A stretch of 64,000 nt of DNA, taken from positions 82,246-146,245 of the forward strand of contig NZ_JARXYX010000025.1 of NCBI RefSeq assembly GCF_029893585.1. Direction: 5' to 3'. Source of the DNA: Streptomyces sp. LBL. GTDB lineage: Bacteria; Actinomycetota; Actinomycetes; Streptomycetales; Streptomycetaceae. The position numbers were made by a program, and so were the translations under genes. Positions 17,548 to 25,925 of the stretch are shown in pieces. Under the pieces are notes generated by a model that worked only from the letters and a program-made list of their open reading frames with translations, did no database searches and was not told the DNA's origin. Every line of letters starts with the position of its first letter. Within the stretch, counting starts at the first letter, position 1.

Positions 17548-18299
17548 TGTCCCGCCGGACGCAGTCGCAGGCCCTGCATGCCGCCGTCCACGGCGAGTGA
17601 CGTGCCGGTCGTGGCACCGGACAGCGGGCTCGCCAGGTAGGCGATCGCGCCCGCCACCTCGTCGGCGCTGACCAGCCGGCCGGTGGGCTGGCGGGCCTCC
17701 AGAGCGGCGCGTTCGGCGGCCGGGTCGGGCGCCTTGGACAGCAGGCGGCCGACCCAGGGGGTGTCCGCCGTGCCGGGGTTGACGCAGTTGACGCGGACGC
17801 CCTCGCGGACGTGGTCGGCGGCCATCGCGAGGGTGAGGGAGTACACGGCGCCCTTGGTCGCGCTGTAGAGGGCGCGCTGCGGGAGACCGGCCGTGGCCGC
17901 GATGGAGGAGGTGTTGACGATCGCCGCGTGCGCGGATTTCCGCAGGTGGGGAAGGGCGGCGCGGGCCACCCGGACCATGCCGACGACGTTGACGTCCAGG
18001 ACGCGGTGCCACTCGTCCTCGCCGTTGTCCTCGACGGTGCCCTGGGCTCCGATGCCCGCGTTGTTGACCAGGACGTCGATCCCGCCCAGGTCGGCCGCGG
18101 CGGCCGCGACGGCCGCCCGGACCGAGGTGTCGTCGCTGACGTCCGCCTGGTAGGCGAGCAGCGGCTTCTCGACCGACGACGGGTCCAGGTCGAGGACGGC
18201 GACCTGGGCGCCGCGCGCGGCGAGGAGCTCGGCGGTCGCCCGGCCGATACCGGAGGCGCCGCCGGTCACCAGGGCCTTCAGACCCTCGAAGTCGCTCAT
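17544..18299 (-). CDS. SDR oxidoreductase (probable 2-keto-3-deoxy-L-fuconate dehydrogenase)
   Basis: A 251-residue classical short-chain dehydrogenase. NAD-binding TGGASGIG (residues 13-20), acidic residue VLDLD after strand 2 (NAD preference), NNAG, catalytic Ser in NTSSIA and YSATK (Tyr-x3-Lys) are all present. In the L-fucose path this enzyme oxidises 2-keto-3-deoxy-L-fuconate to the 2,4-diketo acid. It sits directly after the fuconate dehydratase gene (ATGA overlap at 18296-18299) and before the aldo/keto reductase, the order expected for consecutive steps. Confidence 0.85.
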   Translation of the reverse strand: MSDFEGLKALVTGGASGIGRATAELLAARGAQVAVLDLDPSSVEKPLLAYQADVSDDTSVRAAVAAAAADLGGIDVLVNNAGIGAQGTVEDNGEDEWHRVLDVNVVGMVRVARAALPHLRKSAHAAIVNTSSIAATAGLPQRALYSATKGAVYSLTLAMAADHVREGVRVNCVNPGTADTPWVGRLLSKAPDPAAERAALEARQPTGRLVSADEVAGAIAYLASPLSGATTGTSLAVDGGMQGLRLRPAGQ

Positions 18300-19639
18300 G
18301 CCGCCTGTCCCTTCGTGTGCTCGGCGAGGTCGGCGGCCCAGAAGGCACCGTCGGGGTAGGTGTACCGCGCGATCGACTCGGGCCGCATGGCGGCCGAGAA
18401 GCCCGGCGTGGTGGGTGCCGTGTAGTGACCCTCTCGGATCACCACCGGGTCGAGGAAATGGTCGTGCAGATGGTCGACGTACTCGATGACCCGGTCCTCG
18501 GTGGTGCCGGAGAGGGCCACGTAGTCGAACATCGACAGGTGCTGGACGAGTTCGCACAGGCCCACGCCGCCCGCGTGCGGGCAGACCGGGACGCCGAACT
18601 TGGCCGCCAGCAGCAGGATCGCGAGGTTCTCGTTGACTCCGGCGACCCGCGCCGCGTCGATCTGGACGATGTCGACGGCGCCGGCCTGGAGGAGCTGCTT
18701 GAAGATCACCCTGTTCTGCACGTGCTCGCCGGTGGCGACCTTCACCGGGGCCACGGCCCGGCGGACGGCCGCGTGGCCGAGGATGTCGTCGGGGCTGGTG
18801 GGCTCCTCGACCCAGTACACGTCGAACTCGGCGAGGGCCTTGGTCCAGCGGATCGCCTCGTCCACGTCCCAGCGCTGGTTGGCGTCGATCGCCATGCGGA
18901 TGTCGGGGCCGACGACCTGGCGGGCGACACGGCAGCGCCGTACGTCGTCGTCGAGGTCCGCGCCGACCTTCAGCTTGATCTGCCGGAAGCCGTCGGCGAC
19001 GGCCTCGGCGGCGAGGCGGCTGAGCTTCTCGTCGTCGTAGCCGAGCCAGCCCGGGGAGGTGGTGTAGGCGGGGAAGCCTCTGTCGAGCAGAGTCGTGGTG
19101 CGGTCGGCCGCGCCGTCCCTGCCCTTGCGCAGCAGCTCCAGCGCTTCCTCGGGGGTGAGGACGTCGGTGAGGTAGCGGAAGTCGATCTGGCCGACCAGCC
19201 ACTCCGGGTCGGCCTCGGCGAGCAGCCGCCACAGCGGCAGTCCGGCGCGCTTGGCCGCCAGGTCCCACACGGCGTTGACGACCGCACCGATCGCCATGTG
19301 CATCACGCCCTTCTCGGGCCCGAGCCAGCGCAGCTGACTGTCCCCGATCAGGTCCCGGAAGAGGGACCCCGGGTCGGCGCACACCTCGTCGACGGACCGC
19401 CCGACCACGTGGTGACGCAGGGCGTGGATCGCGGCGACCTGCACCTCGTTGCCCCGCCCGATGGTGAACGTGAAGCCGTGCCCCTGCGGCCCGTCGGCCG
19501 CGTCGGTACGCAGCACGACGTACGCCGCCGAGTAGTCGGGGTCCGGGTTCATCGCGTCGGAGCCGTCCAGCTCACGCGAGGTGGGGAAACGGATGTCGTA
19601 GGTGTCGACCGCTGTGATGCGGACGGGCGTCGGGGACAC
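18296..19639 (-). CDS. L-fuconate dehydratase (enolase superfamily)
   Basis: A 447-residue enolase-superfamily protein of the fuconate dehydratase group. The N-terminal capping domain carries YDIRFPTSRELDGSDAMNPDPDYS, which closely resembles known fuconate dehydratases. In the barrel, KLKVG holds the catalytic lysine, DANQRWD and VEEPTSP supply metal-binding Asp and Glu, and CPHAGGVGLCE the late catalytic His. It dehydrates L-fuconate to 2-keto-3-deoxy-L-fuconate. The GTG at 19637-19639 puts the conserved VRITAVDTYD at residue 5. A GTG at 19688-19690 would add 17 residues and overlap the permease gene. Confidence 0.9.
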   Translation of the reverse strand: MSPTPVRITAVDTYDIRFPTSRELDGSDAMNPDPDYSAAYVVLRTDAADGPQGHGFTFTIGRGNEVQVAAIHALRHHVVGRSVDEVCADPGSLFRDLIGDSQLRWLGPEKGVMHMAIGAVVNAVWDLAAKRAGLPLWRLLAEADPEWLVGQIDFRYLTDVLTPEEALELLRKGRDGAADRTTTLLDRGFPAYTTSPGWLGYDDEKLSRLAAEAVADGFRQIKLKVGADLDDDVRRCRVARQVVGPDIRMAIDANQRWDVDEAIRWTKALAEFDVYWVEEPTSPDDILGHAAVRRAVAPVKVATGEHVQNRVIFKQLLQAGAVDIVQIDAARVAGVNENLAILLLAAKFGVPVCPHAGGVGLCELVQHLSMFDYVALSGTTEDRVIEYVDHLHDHFLDPVVIREGHYTAPTTPGFSAAMRPESIARYTYPDGAFWAADLAEHTKGQAA

Positions 19640-19676
19640 AGGAGGCCTTTCGGTCGGTGGCGGGGACGGGACGGGG

Positions 19677-20702
19677 TCAATCCTGGGCACGGCCGGTGGT
19701 GACGCGGGCGATCATGAGGGCGACCAGGATGATGCCGCCGTAGATCGCCTGGATCCAGAAGGACGGCACCTGGGCGAGCGTGAGCAGGTTCTGGACGACA
19801 CCGAGGAGGAGTACGCCGGTCAGGGCGCCGAACATGGTGCCCTTGCCGCCGTCGAGGCTGATGCCGCCGATCACCGCCGCCGCGAACACGGTGAAGATCA
19901 TGTTCTGGCCTTGGTTGGCGCTGATCGCACCGACGTAACCGGTCTGGAGCAGCCCGCCCACCGAGGCGAGGACACCGGCGACGACGAACACACCGAGCAT
20001 CACCCGGTCGACCCGGATACCGGCCGCGCGGGCGGCGTCCGCGTTGCCGCCGATGGCGTACAACGCGCGTCCGACACGGTGGTACTTCAGCACGAACCCG
20101 GCGATCGCGAAGGAGGCCGCGGCGAGCCACACCGACATCGGGATGTTGAGGAAGGTGGTGGTGGCCAGCGAGTAGAAGCTGTCGGGCATCCCGAACAGCG
20201 TCTTGCCCTTGGTGGCGCCGACCAGCAGTCCGCGCAGGACGATCAGCATCGCGAGCGTCACGATGAACGCGTTCAGTTTGAACTTGACGACCAGGATCCC
20301 GTTGAAGCCGCCGATCACCGCGCCGACGACAAGGATCGCCAGCAGCGAGAGCGCGGCCGGGAACTCGCTGCCCCAGCCGGACTGGGCGGCGGGCAGCACG
20401 AGGAGCGCTCCGAGGGCGGGTGCGATGCCGACCACCGACTCCAGGGACAGGTCGAACTTGCCGGTGATGAGAACCAGGGACTCGGCCAGCACCACCATCG
20501 CGAGGGCGGCGGAGGCCCCGAGGATCGAGATCAGGTTGCGTTCGGTGAGGAACGAGTCGTTGACCACCGCCCCGAGCACCAGCAGCAGCAACAGGGCGGG
20601 GACGAGGGCGAGTTCGCGGGCCCGCCGCAAGAGTACGGTCCTGGCCGAGTTCGAGGCCGGGACACTGACCGGCGTGACGGGCGGAGCCTTCGTCTCAGTC
20701 AC
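19677..20702 (-). CDS. sugar ABC transporter permease (RbsC/XylH type)
   Basis: A 341-residue polytopic membrane protein (PF02653) with about nine or ten helices. Features include LSLESVVGIAPALGALL, NGILVVKFKLNAFIVTLAML and YAIGGNADAARAAGIRVDRV, the cytoplasmic coupling loop, then GGISLDGGKGTMFGALTGVLLLGVV. It pairs with the ATPase and binding protein just upstream to import a monosaccharide, probably L-fucose. The GTG at 20702 overlaps the ATPase gene by eight bases with GGGGGAAG upstream. An ATG at 20765 would overlap it by 71 bases and is less likely. Confidence 0.88.
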   Translation of the reverse strand: MTETKAPPVTPVSVPASNSARTVLLRRARELALVPALLLLLVLGAVVNDSFLTERNLISILGASAALAMVVLAESLVLITGKFDLSLESVVGIAPALGALLVLPAAQSGWGSEFPAALSLLAILVVGAVIGGFNGILVVKFKLNAFIVTLAMLIVLRGLLVGATKGKTLFGMPDSFYSLATTTFLNIPMSVWLAAASFAIAGFVLKYHRVGRALYAIGGNADAARAAGIRVDRVMLGVFVVAGVLASVGGLLQTGYVGAISANQGQNMIFTVFAAAVIGGISLDGGKGTMFGALTGVLLLGVVQNLLTLAQVPSFWIQAIYGGIILVALMIARVTTGRAQD

Positions 20703-22269
20703 CCCGGCTTCCCCCTGTCCGGCCGGGGGTCCGGGGGTCGTCCCCCGGGGAGACGCTGTAGCCATGGTCCACTCCTTCTATGGAGGCGATCAGCTCGTGG
20801 TCGCGCCAGCCCGCCAGGTGCTCGGCGACGACACGGCCGTGGAAAAGGACGAGGACGCGGTCGCAGCGCCTGAGGTCGTCGATCTCGTCGGAGACGACCA
20901 GCACGGCGGTGCCGTCCTCGCGGGCGCTGTCCACGCGGGCCAGCAGGGACTCCTTGGACTTCACGTCCACGCCCGCGGTGGGGTTGATCAGGACCAGCAG
21001 CCGCGGGTCGGAGGCGAGCGCGCGGGCCATGACGACCTTCTGCGCGTTGCCGCCGGACAGGTCGGACACGGGCTGGTCGGGGCCCTCGGCGTGGATGTCG
21101 AGTCGTTCGATCAGCTCGGTGGCGAAGCCGCGCCGGCGGTCCGTGCCGACGAAGCCGAAGCGGCCGAGCCGGTCCAGAACGCTCAGGGTGGCGTTGTCAC
21201 CGATGGTCATGCCGACGACGAGCCCCTGGACGTGCCGGTCCCGGGGCACACAGCCGACACCGGCCTTCAGCGCGGCCGGGACATCGCCGAACCGGAGCTG
21301 CGTCCCGTCCAGTCGGGCCGTGCCGCTGTGCGGGGTGTGCAGACCGGTGAGCGTCTCGGCGAGCTCGATCTTGCCGCTCGCGCTGGATCCGGCGAGGCCG
21401 ACGACCTCGCCGCGGCGGACGGTGAGGTCGACGTTCTCGTACGCGTCCGAGGTGAGCCCGCGGGCCTCCAGGAGGACCGGGGCGGACTCGTCGACCACCC
21501 TTTCCTGGACGGACTGTTCGGTGAGCGTCGCGATGCTCTCCCCCGCCATGGCCTCCACCAGGGCGGTCCTCGGCAGGTCGGCGACCGGGGCCGTGGTGAT
21601 CCAGCGGGCGTCCCGCAGCACGGTCACGGTCTGACAGACCTCGTACACCTCCTGGAGGTGGTGCGAGATGAACAGGAAGGTGACACCGGAGTCCTGGAGG
21701 GCCCGCATCCGGGCGAAGAGCCGCTCGATCTCCCGGTTGTCGAGCTGGGCGGTCGGCTCGTCGAGGACGATGAAGCGGGCGCCGAAGCTCAACGCCCGGG
21801 CGATCTCCACCATTTGACGGTCCTCGACCTTGAGGTCGGCGGTACGGGCCTCCGGGTCGACGTGCACGTCCCAGGCGTCGAGCGTCTCGGCCGCCTGGGC
21901 CTTGAGCCGGCGCCAGCTGATGAAACCGCGCTGGAGCGGCTGCCGGTTGATGAACAGGTTCTCGGCGACCGTCAGCTCCGGGACCACCGTGGGCTTCTGG
22001 TAGACACAGGCGACCTTGCGGCGCCAGGCGTCCCGGTCGGTCAGCGGGGGCGCGGGCTCGCCGTCGAAACGGACGGTGCCCTCGTCCGGCGCCTGAAGGC
22101 CGGTGAGGATGGTGACGAGGGTGGACTTGCCGGCGCCGTTGCGGCCGACGAGGGCGTGGGACTCCCCGGGCAGGACGGTGAGGCGGCCGTCGGCCAGGGC
22201 GGTGGTGGGACCGTAGCGCTTGACGACGCCCGACGCCTCCACGAGGGGGGTGGTCACGGCCGTACTCAT
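20695..22269 (-). CDS. sugar ABC transporter ATP-binding protein (RbsA/XylG type, two NBDs)
   Basis: A 524-residue double ATPase. The first domain has Walker A GRNGAGKST (about residue 42) and a Walker B with EPTAQLD. Its signature motif is weak (KVEDRQMVEIARAL in place of the LS-G-Q form). The second has a reduced Walker A, GSSASGKIEL, a clear signature DLSGGNAQKV and Walker B ending INPTAGVD. An Asn stands where the catalytic-region Glu/Asp is usual, as is common in the degenerate half of this family. ATG 22269 overlaps the binding-protein stop (ATGA). Confidence 0.9.
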   Translation of the reverse strand: MSTAVTTPLVEASGVVKRYGPTTALADGRLTVLPGESHALVGRNGAGKSTLVTILTGLQAPDEGTVRFDGEPAPPLTDRDAWRRKVACVYQKPTVVPELTVAENLFINRQPLQRGFISWRRLKAQAAETLDAWDVHVDPEARTADLKVEDRQMVEIARALSFGARFIVLDEPTAQLDNREIERLFARMRALQDSGVTFLFISHHLQEVYEVCQTVTVLRDARWITTAPVADLPRTALVEAMAGESIATLTEQSVQERVVDESAPVLLEARGLTSDAYENVDLTVRRGEVVGLAGSSASGKIELAETLTGLHTPHSGTARLDGTQLRFGDVPAALKAGVGCVPRDRHVQGLVVGMTIGDNATLSVLDRLGRFGFVGTDRRRGFATELIERLDIHAEGPDQPVSDLSGGNAQKVVMARALASDPRLLVLINPTAGVDVKSKESLLARVDSAREDGTAVLVVSDEIDDLRRCDRVLVLFHGRVVAEHLAGWRDHELIASIEGVDHGYSVSPGDDPRTPGRTGGSRGD

Positions 22270-23342
22270 TTGACCGTGTTCCCCCACAGCTTGGGGTCGT
22301 CGACGTTGTCCTTGGTGACCAGCGGCGCGGGCAACTGGTCCTCGAGGATCCCGCTCGGCAGCTTGACGATGGTCGAGTCGTGGTCCGTCGGCCCCGGCTT
22401 GAACGTCTTCCCCTGCATCGCGGCCTTGATGTAGTACATGCCGTACTTGGCGTAGGCGTCGGCGGGCTGCGAGACCGTCGCGTCGATCTCGCCCTTGCGG
22501 ATGGCGTCGAACTCCTGCGGGATGCCGTCGTTCGAGATGATCGTGATGTGGCCCGACTGGCCGGGCTTCTTCAGCATTCCCTTCGACTTGAGGGTCTGCA
22601 GCGTCGGCGCGAGGTAGACACCGCCGGCCTGCATGTAGATGCCCTTGGTGTCGGGGTTGGCGTTGAGGAGAGTGTCCAGCTTCGAGGCGGCCGTGTCCGA
22701 CTCCCACTTGGCCGGGATCTCCAGCACCTTCAGCTTCGGGAAGTTCTTCTTCACGCAGGAGCGGAAGGCCTCGGAGCGCTCCCGGCCGTTGACCGAGGCG
22801 AGGTCGCCCATGATCTGCACGACCTTGCCGGAGGAGACCTTTTCGCCGAGGTACTGGCAGGCCTTCTCCCCGTACGCGACGTTGTTGGCCCTGACGACCA
22901 TGGCGACCTTGCCCTTTTCGGGCGCCACGTCCACCGCGACCACGGGCACACCCTTGCGGTCGGCCTGGTCCAGGCCGGCCTCGATGGCGGCGCTGTCCAG
23001 CGGCGCGACGACCAGGCCCTTGACGCCCTGGTTGAGCTCGTTGTTGATGTCGGTGATCTGCTGGGACGGGTCGCTGTTGGAGTTGACCGTCTTCAGCGCG
23101 TCCACGCCTTCGGACTTCGCCATCTTGGGCACGTAGTCGTTGTACGACTGCCAGAAGGGCGAGGTCAGCAGGGGCAGGATCACCCCGACCTTGCCCTTGC
23201 CGTCACCTCCCGCGCTGGAGGCGCCGCCACCGGCGTCCTTGGTGCTGCCGCACGCGGCGAGCACGATCGAGGCGCCGACGGCCGTGGCCACCGTGCCGAC
23301 ACTTCGAAACATGTTCCGCTTTCCCACTGTTCTGCCGGGCAT
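22266..23342 (-). CDS. sugar ABC transporter substrate-binding lipoprotein
   Basis: A 358-residue periplasmic-binding-protein-like lipoprotein (Peripla_BP_4 type). The signal ends with the lipobox LAAC at about residues 28-31, so it is anchored outside the membrane. The mature part starts with the ribose-binding-like VGVILPLLTSPFWQSYNDYV and contains ITDINNELNQGVKGLVVAPLDS and the hinge region IISNDGIPQEFDAI. It probably delivers L-fucose or a fucosylated saccharide. It is first in the operon. ATG 23342 has a GAGGAG site eight bases upstream and a FadR-type operator lies about 110 bases further up. Confidence 0.9.
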   Translation of the reverse strand: MPGRTVGKRNMFRSVGTVATAVGASIVLAACGSTKDAGGGASSAGGDGKGKVGVILPLLTSPFWQSYNDYVPKMAKSEGVDALKTVNSNSDPSQQITDINNELNQGVKGLVVAPLDSAAIEAGLDQADRKGVPVVAVDVAPEKGKVAMVVRANNVAYGEKACQYLGEKVSSGKVVQIMGDLASVNGRERSEAFRSCVKKNFPKLKVLEIPAKWESDTAASKLDTLLNANPDTKGIYMQAGGVYLAPTLQTLKSKGMLKKPGQSGHITIISNDGIPQEFDAIRKGEIDATVSQPADAYAKYGMYYIKAAMQGKTFKPGPTDHDSTIVKLPSGILEDQLPAPLVTKDNVDDPKLWGNTVK

Positions 23343-23450
23343 CTGGTGGCTCCTCGTCGAGCGTCTTTCGAGCAGATGACCGCATACTTATCAGACCACT
23401 CGGCCGGAGTAACACCCCTCGACGGCATATTTTCGCGAGTTGGGACCATA

Positions 23451-23472
23451 GTGGTATGACCACTCGCGTGGT
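23451..23472. promoter_or_regulatory. probable operator of the FadR-type regulator
   Basis: Two overlapping palindromes occur here: GTGGTATGACCAC (23451-23463), which fits the FadR-subfamily pattern TNGTNNNACNA, and ACCACTCGCGTGGT (23459-23472). They lie between the divergent transporter operon and the regulator gene, so one bound dimer could control both directions. A further half-site-like AGACCACTC lies near 23394. Confidence 0.6.
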
Positions 23473-23506
23473 TAGACTTCGGCGCACCGGGTGAGTGGAG
23501 GACGGC

Positions 23507-24208
23507 GTGGACGAGACAGCCCCCCAGAAGGGCACCGTGACGCAGCGCGCCATCGAGCAGATCAAGGCGATGATCGGCGAGGGCCGGCTGGAGCCGGGAA
23601 TGCGGCTGCCGACCGAACGTGATCTGGCGGTCCAGCTCGGTATCTCCCGCAGCTCGATGCGGGAGGCGATCCGCGCGCTCACGGTGCTGGGCGTACTGGA
23701 GGCCCGGCACGGCTCGGGCATCTACGTGACCCAGCTGGAGGCCGGTGACCTCCTGGAGACCTTCGGCGTGGTCGCCGACCTCTCGCGCGGCCCGCGCCTG
23801 GTGGAGCTGCTGGAGGTGCGCCGCATCCTGGAGTCGACGGCGACCGCGCTGGCCGCGGCCAGGATCACGGAGGAGCAGCTCGCCGAGGTCGAGAAGCACC
23901 TGACGGCGATGAACGACACCGACGATCCGGAGATCATCCTCTCCCACGACCTCGCCTTCCACCGCGAGATCGCCACGGCCGCCGGCAACGAGACCATGGC
24001 CGCGATCCTGGACGGCCTGTCCTCCCGCACCTTCCGCGCCCGCGTCTGGCGCGGCTACCAGGAGGAGGGCGCCTTCGCCCGCACCCGCCGCGAACACGCC
24101 GCCATCCACCGCGCCCTGGTCGCCCACGACCCGGAGGCGGCCCGGGCGGCGGCTGCCGCGCATGTGGGGGAAGTGGAGGAGTGGCTGCGGGCACAGATCG
24201 GCGACTGA
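23507..24208 (+). CDS. GntR/FadR-family transcriptional regulator (FCD domain)
   Basis: A 233-residue regulator. The winged helix (about residues 8-75) has the GntR signature LPTERDLAVQLGISRSSMREAIRALTVLGVLEARHGSGIYV. The C-terminal FCD domain shows the Asp/His set EVRRILE, DLAFHREI and REHAAIHRAL that binds a metal and an organic-acid ligand. It is divergent from the fucose operon and next to the fucosidase gene, so it most likely represses both until a pathway intermediate binds. GTG 23507 is preferred over GTG 23495 because GGAGG lies six bases upstream. Confidence 0.88.
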   Translation: MDETAPQKGTVTQRAIEQIKAMIGEGRLEPGMRLPTERDLAVQLGISRSSMREAIRALTVLGVLEARHGSGIYVTQLEAGDLLETFGVVADLSRGPRLVELLEVRRILESTATALAAARITEEQLAEVEKHLTAMNDTDDPEIILSHDLAFHREIATAAGNETMAAILDGLSSRTFRARVWRGYQEEGAFARTRREHAAIHRALVAHDPEAARAAAAAHVGEVEEWLRAQIGD

Positions 24209-24260
24209 GCGTGCTGCCGGACAGGATCGGGGATCCGGCCCGACGGCAGGGCGCGAGGCC

Positions 24261-24313
24261 GGCCGGGAGGGACCGAGGGCCCGGGAGTTCGGCCGGGAGG
24301 GACCGAGGGCCCG
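24261..24313 (+). repeat. 23-bp direct repeat with 30-bp period
   Basis: Identical copies at 24261-24283 and 24291-24313 lie between the convergent regulator and fucosidase genes. The segment is GC-rich with weak hairpin potential. Confidence 0.7.
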
Positions 24314-24377
24314 CCGGGACCGGGAGTCCGGCCCGGCGAGACCCGAAGGCCCAGCCCCGCACGACCGCTGTGGTCCC

Positions 24378-25913
24378 TCAGACCCGCGACCGGTACAGCC
24401 CGAACTCCGCGATCCGTACGGTGTCCCGGGCCCCCGTCACCCGCACCCGCCACCGCCGTGCCCGCACGGGAGCGGCCAGCAGCAGGATCCGGCTCGCGCC
24501 GATCGTGCCCGCACCGGTCACCCCGGTCCACGCGCCGCCGACCAGAGCCTCGACCACGAAGCGCTCCACCTGCTGCCCGTCCCGCACGTCCTCCGCCAGC
24601 CGGATCCGGTCCACCTCCCGCTCCGTGCCGAGGTCGACGGTGACCCGGCCCGGCGCGGCGGTGGTGCGGGCGCCGCGCGCCAGGTCGACCGGCAGCTCCC
24701 GGTCCACCCGCTCACGGAACTCCCGTAGCCGGGCCACGTCGGCGGCGGGCAGCAACCCGTCCGTGTCCGGCGGGACGTTGAGCAGCAGCACGGAGTTGCG
24801 GCCCACGGAACGGAAGTAGATGTCCGTCAACTGCTCGACGGACTTGGGCTGTTGGTCGGCGTGGTAGAACCAGCCGTCCCGGATGGACACATCGCACTCG
24901 GCCGGCCACCACTGCAGATGGTCGGCCACCGGCCGCGCCGCCACGAGCGCGTCCCTGCTGCCCATGTCGGCGGCGTCGTAGGACAGGGCGTAGTCGGTAC
25001 GGCCGTAGTCCTTCTCCTGGACCGGTACGACACTCCACTCGTCCTCGCGGGCCAGCCCGCCCTCGTTGCCCACCCAGCGCACGTCGGGGCCGGACACGGC
25101 GACGGCGGCGTCGGGGGCGAGCGAGCGGACGAGGGTGTACCAGCTGTCCCAGTCGTACTTCTCCACCTTGTCCGACGGGATGCGGCCCTGGGCTCCGTCG
25201 AACCACACCTCGTCGATGGGGCCGTACTCGGTGAGGACCTCGTAGAGCTGGTTGAGCATGTGGGCGCCGTAGTCGGTGGCCGGGAGGGTGTACGACCGCT
25301 GCGGTGCGCGGTCGTCGCCCTCGACGAGGGTGGGGATGGTGCGCGTTGTGCGGGCGCTGCCGTTGGCGTACACGCCGTGCAGGTACTGGTTCTCGTCGGC
25401 CGGCGAGATGTAGACGCCGACCTTGATGCCGTACCGCCGCATGGAGTCGGCGAAGGAGCGCAGGACGTCACCCCGGCCCTCGCGCCAACTGCTCGACGCC
25501 ACGGTGTGGCCGGTGTAGCGGGAGGGATGGAGGACGAAGCCGTCGTGGTGCTTGACGGTGAGGATGGCGAGGGTGAAGCCGCCGTCGCGCAGGGCTCTGG
25601 CCCACTGGTCGGTGTCGAGGCCGGTCGGCTGGAAGACGTCCGGGTCCTCGTCCCCGGTGCCCCATTCGAGACCGGTGAAGGTGTTCACGCCGAAGTGCAG
25701 GAACGCGGTCCGTTCCAGTCGCTGCCAGGCGATCTGCCGTGCGGTGGGCCGGACGTGGGAAGCCTTGCGGACCAGGTCGGCCTCGGTGTCGTCCGGGGAG
25801 ACGGGGATGCGGTAGCGGGGGTCGGCCGGAGCCGCGGACGCCGGCGGGGCCGGGAGTCCGGTCACGGCGAGCGCGGTGGCGGCGGTGACGAAGAGGCGTC
25901 GGGAGACGGTCAT
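24378..25913 (-). CDS. secreted alpha-L-fucosidase, GH29
   Basis: A 511-residue secreted glycosidase. The signal has a twin-arginine-like start (VSRRLFVTAATALAV). The GH29 barrel shows LHFGVNTF, KHHDGF (substrate-binding His pair), VGVYISP and the nucleophile motif EVWFDGAQG (Asp about residue 238). A C-terminal beta-sandwich of about 110 residues (TVDLGTEREVDRIRLAE...) resembles the F5/8-type or CBM32 carbohydrate-binding fold. It releases terminal L-fucose from glycans, supplying the catabolic operon next to it. The gene runs toward the regulator gene and is just downstream of the GH20 gene with 12 bases between them, so the two may be co-transcribed. Confidence 0.9.
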   Translation of the reverse strand: MTVSRRLFVTAATALAVTGLPAPPASAAPADPRYRIPVSPDDTEADLVRKASHVRPTARQIAWQRLERTAFLHFGVNTFTGLEWGTGDEDPDVFQPTGLDTDQWARALRDGGFTLAILTVKHHDGFVLHPSRYTGHTVASSSWREGRGDVLRSFADSMRRYGIKVGVYISPADENQYLHGVYANGSARTTRTIPTLVEGDDRAPQRSYTLPATDYGAHMLNQLYEVLTEYGPIDEVWFDGAQGRIPSDKVEKYDWDSWYTLVRSLAPDAAVAVSGPDVRWVGNEGGLAREDEWSVVPVQEKDYGRTDYALSYDAADMGSRDALVAARPVADHLQWWPAECDVSIRDGWFYHADQQPKSVEQLTDIYFRSVGRNSVLLLNVPPDTDGLLPAADVARLREFRERVDRELPVDLARGARTTAAPGRVTVDLGTEREVDRIRLAEDVRDGQQVERFVVEALVGGAWTGVTGAGTIGASRILLLAAPVRARRWRVRVTGARDTVRIAEFGLYRSRV

Positions 25914-25925
25914 GGGGAAGGCTCC

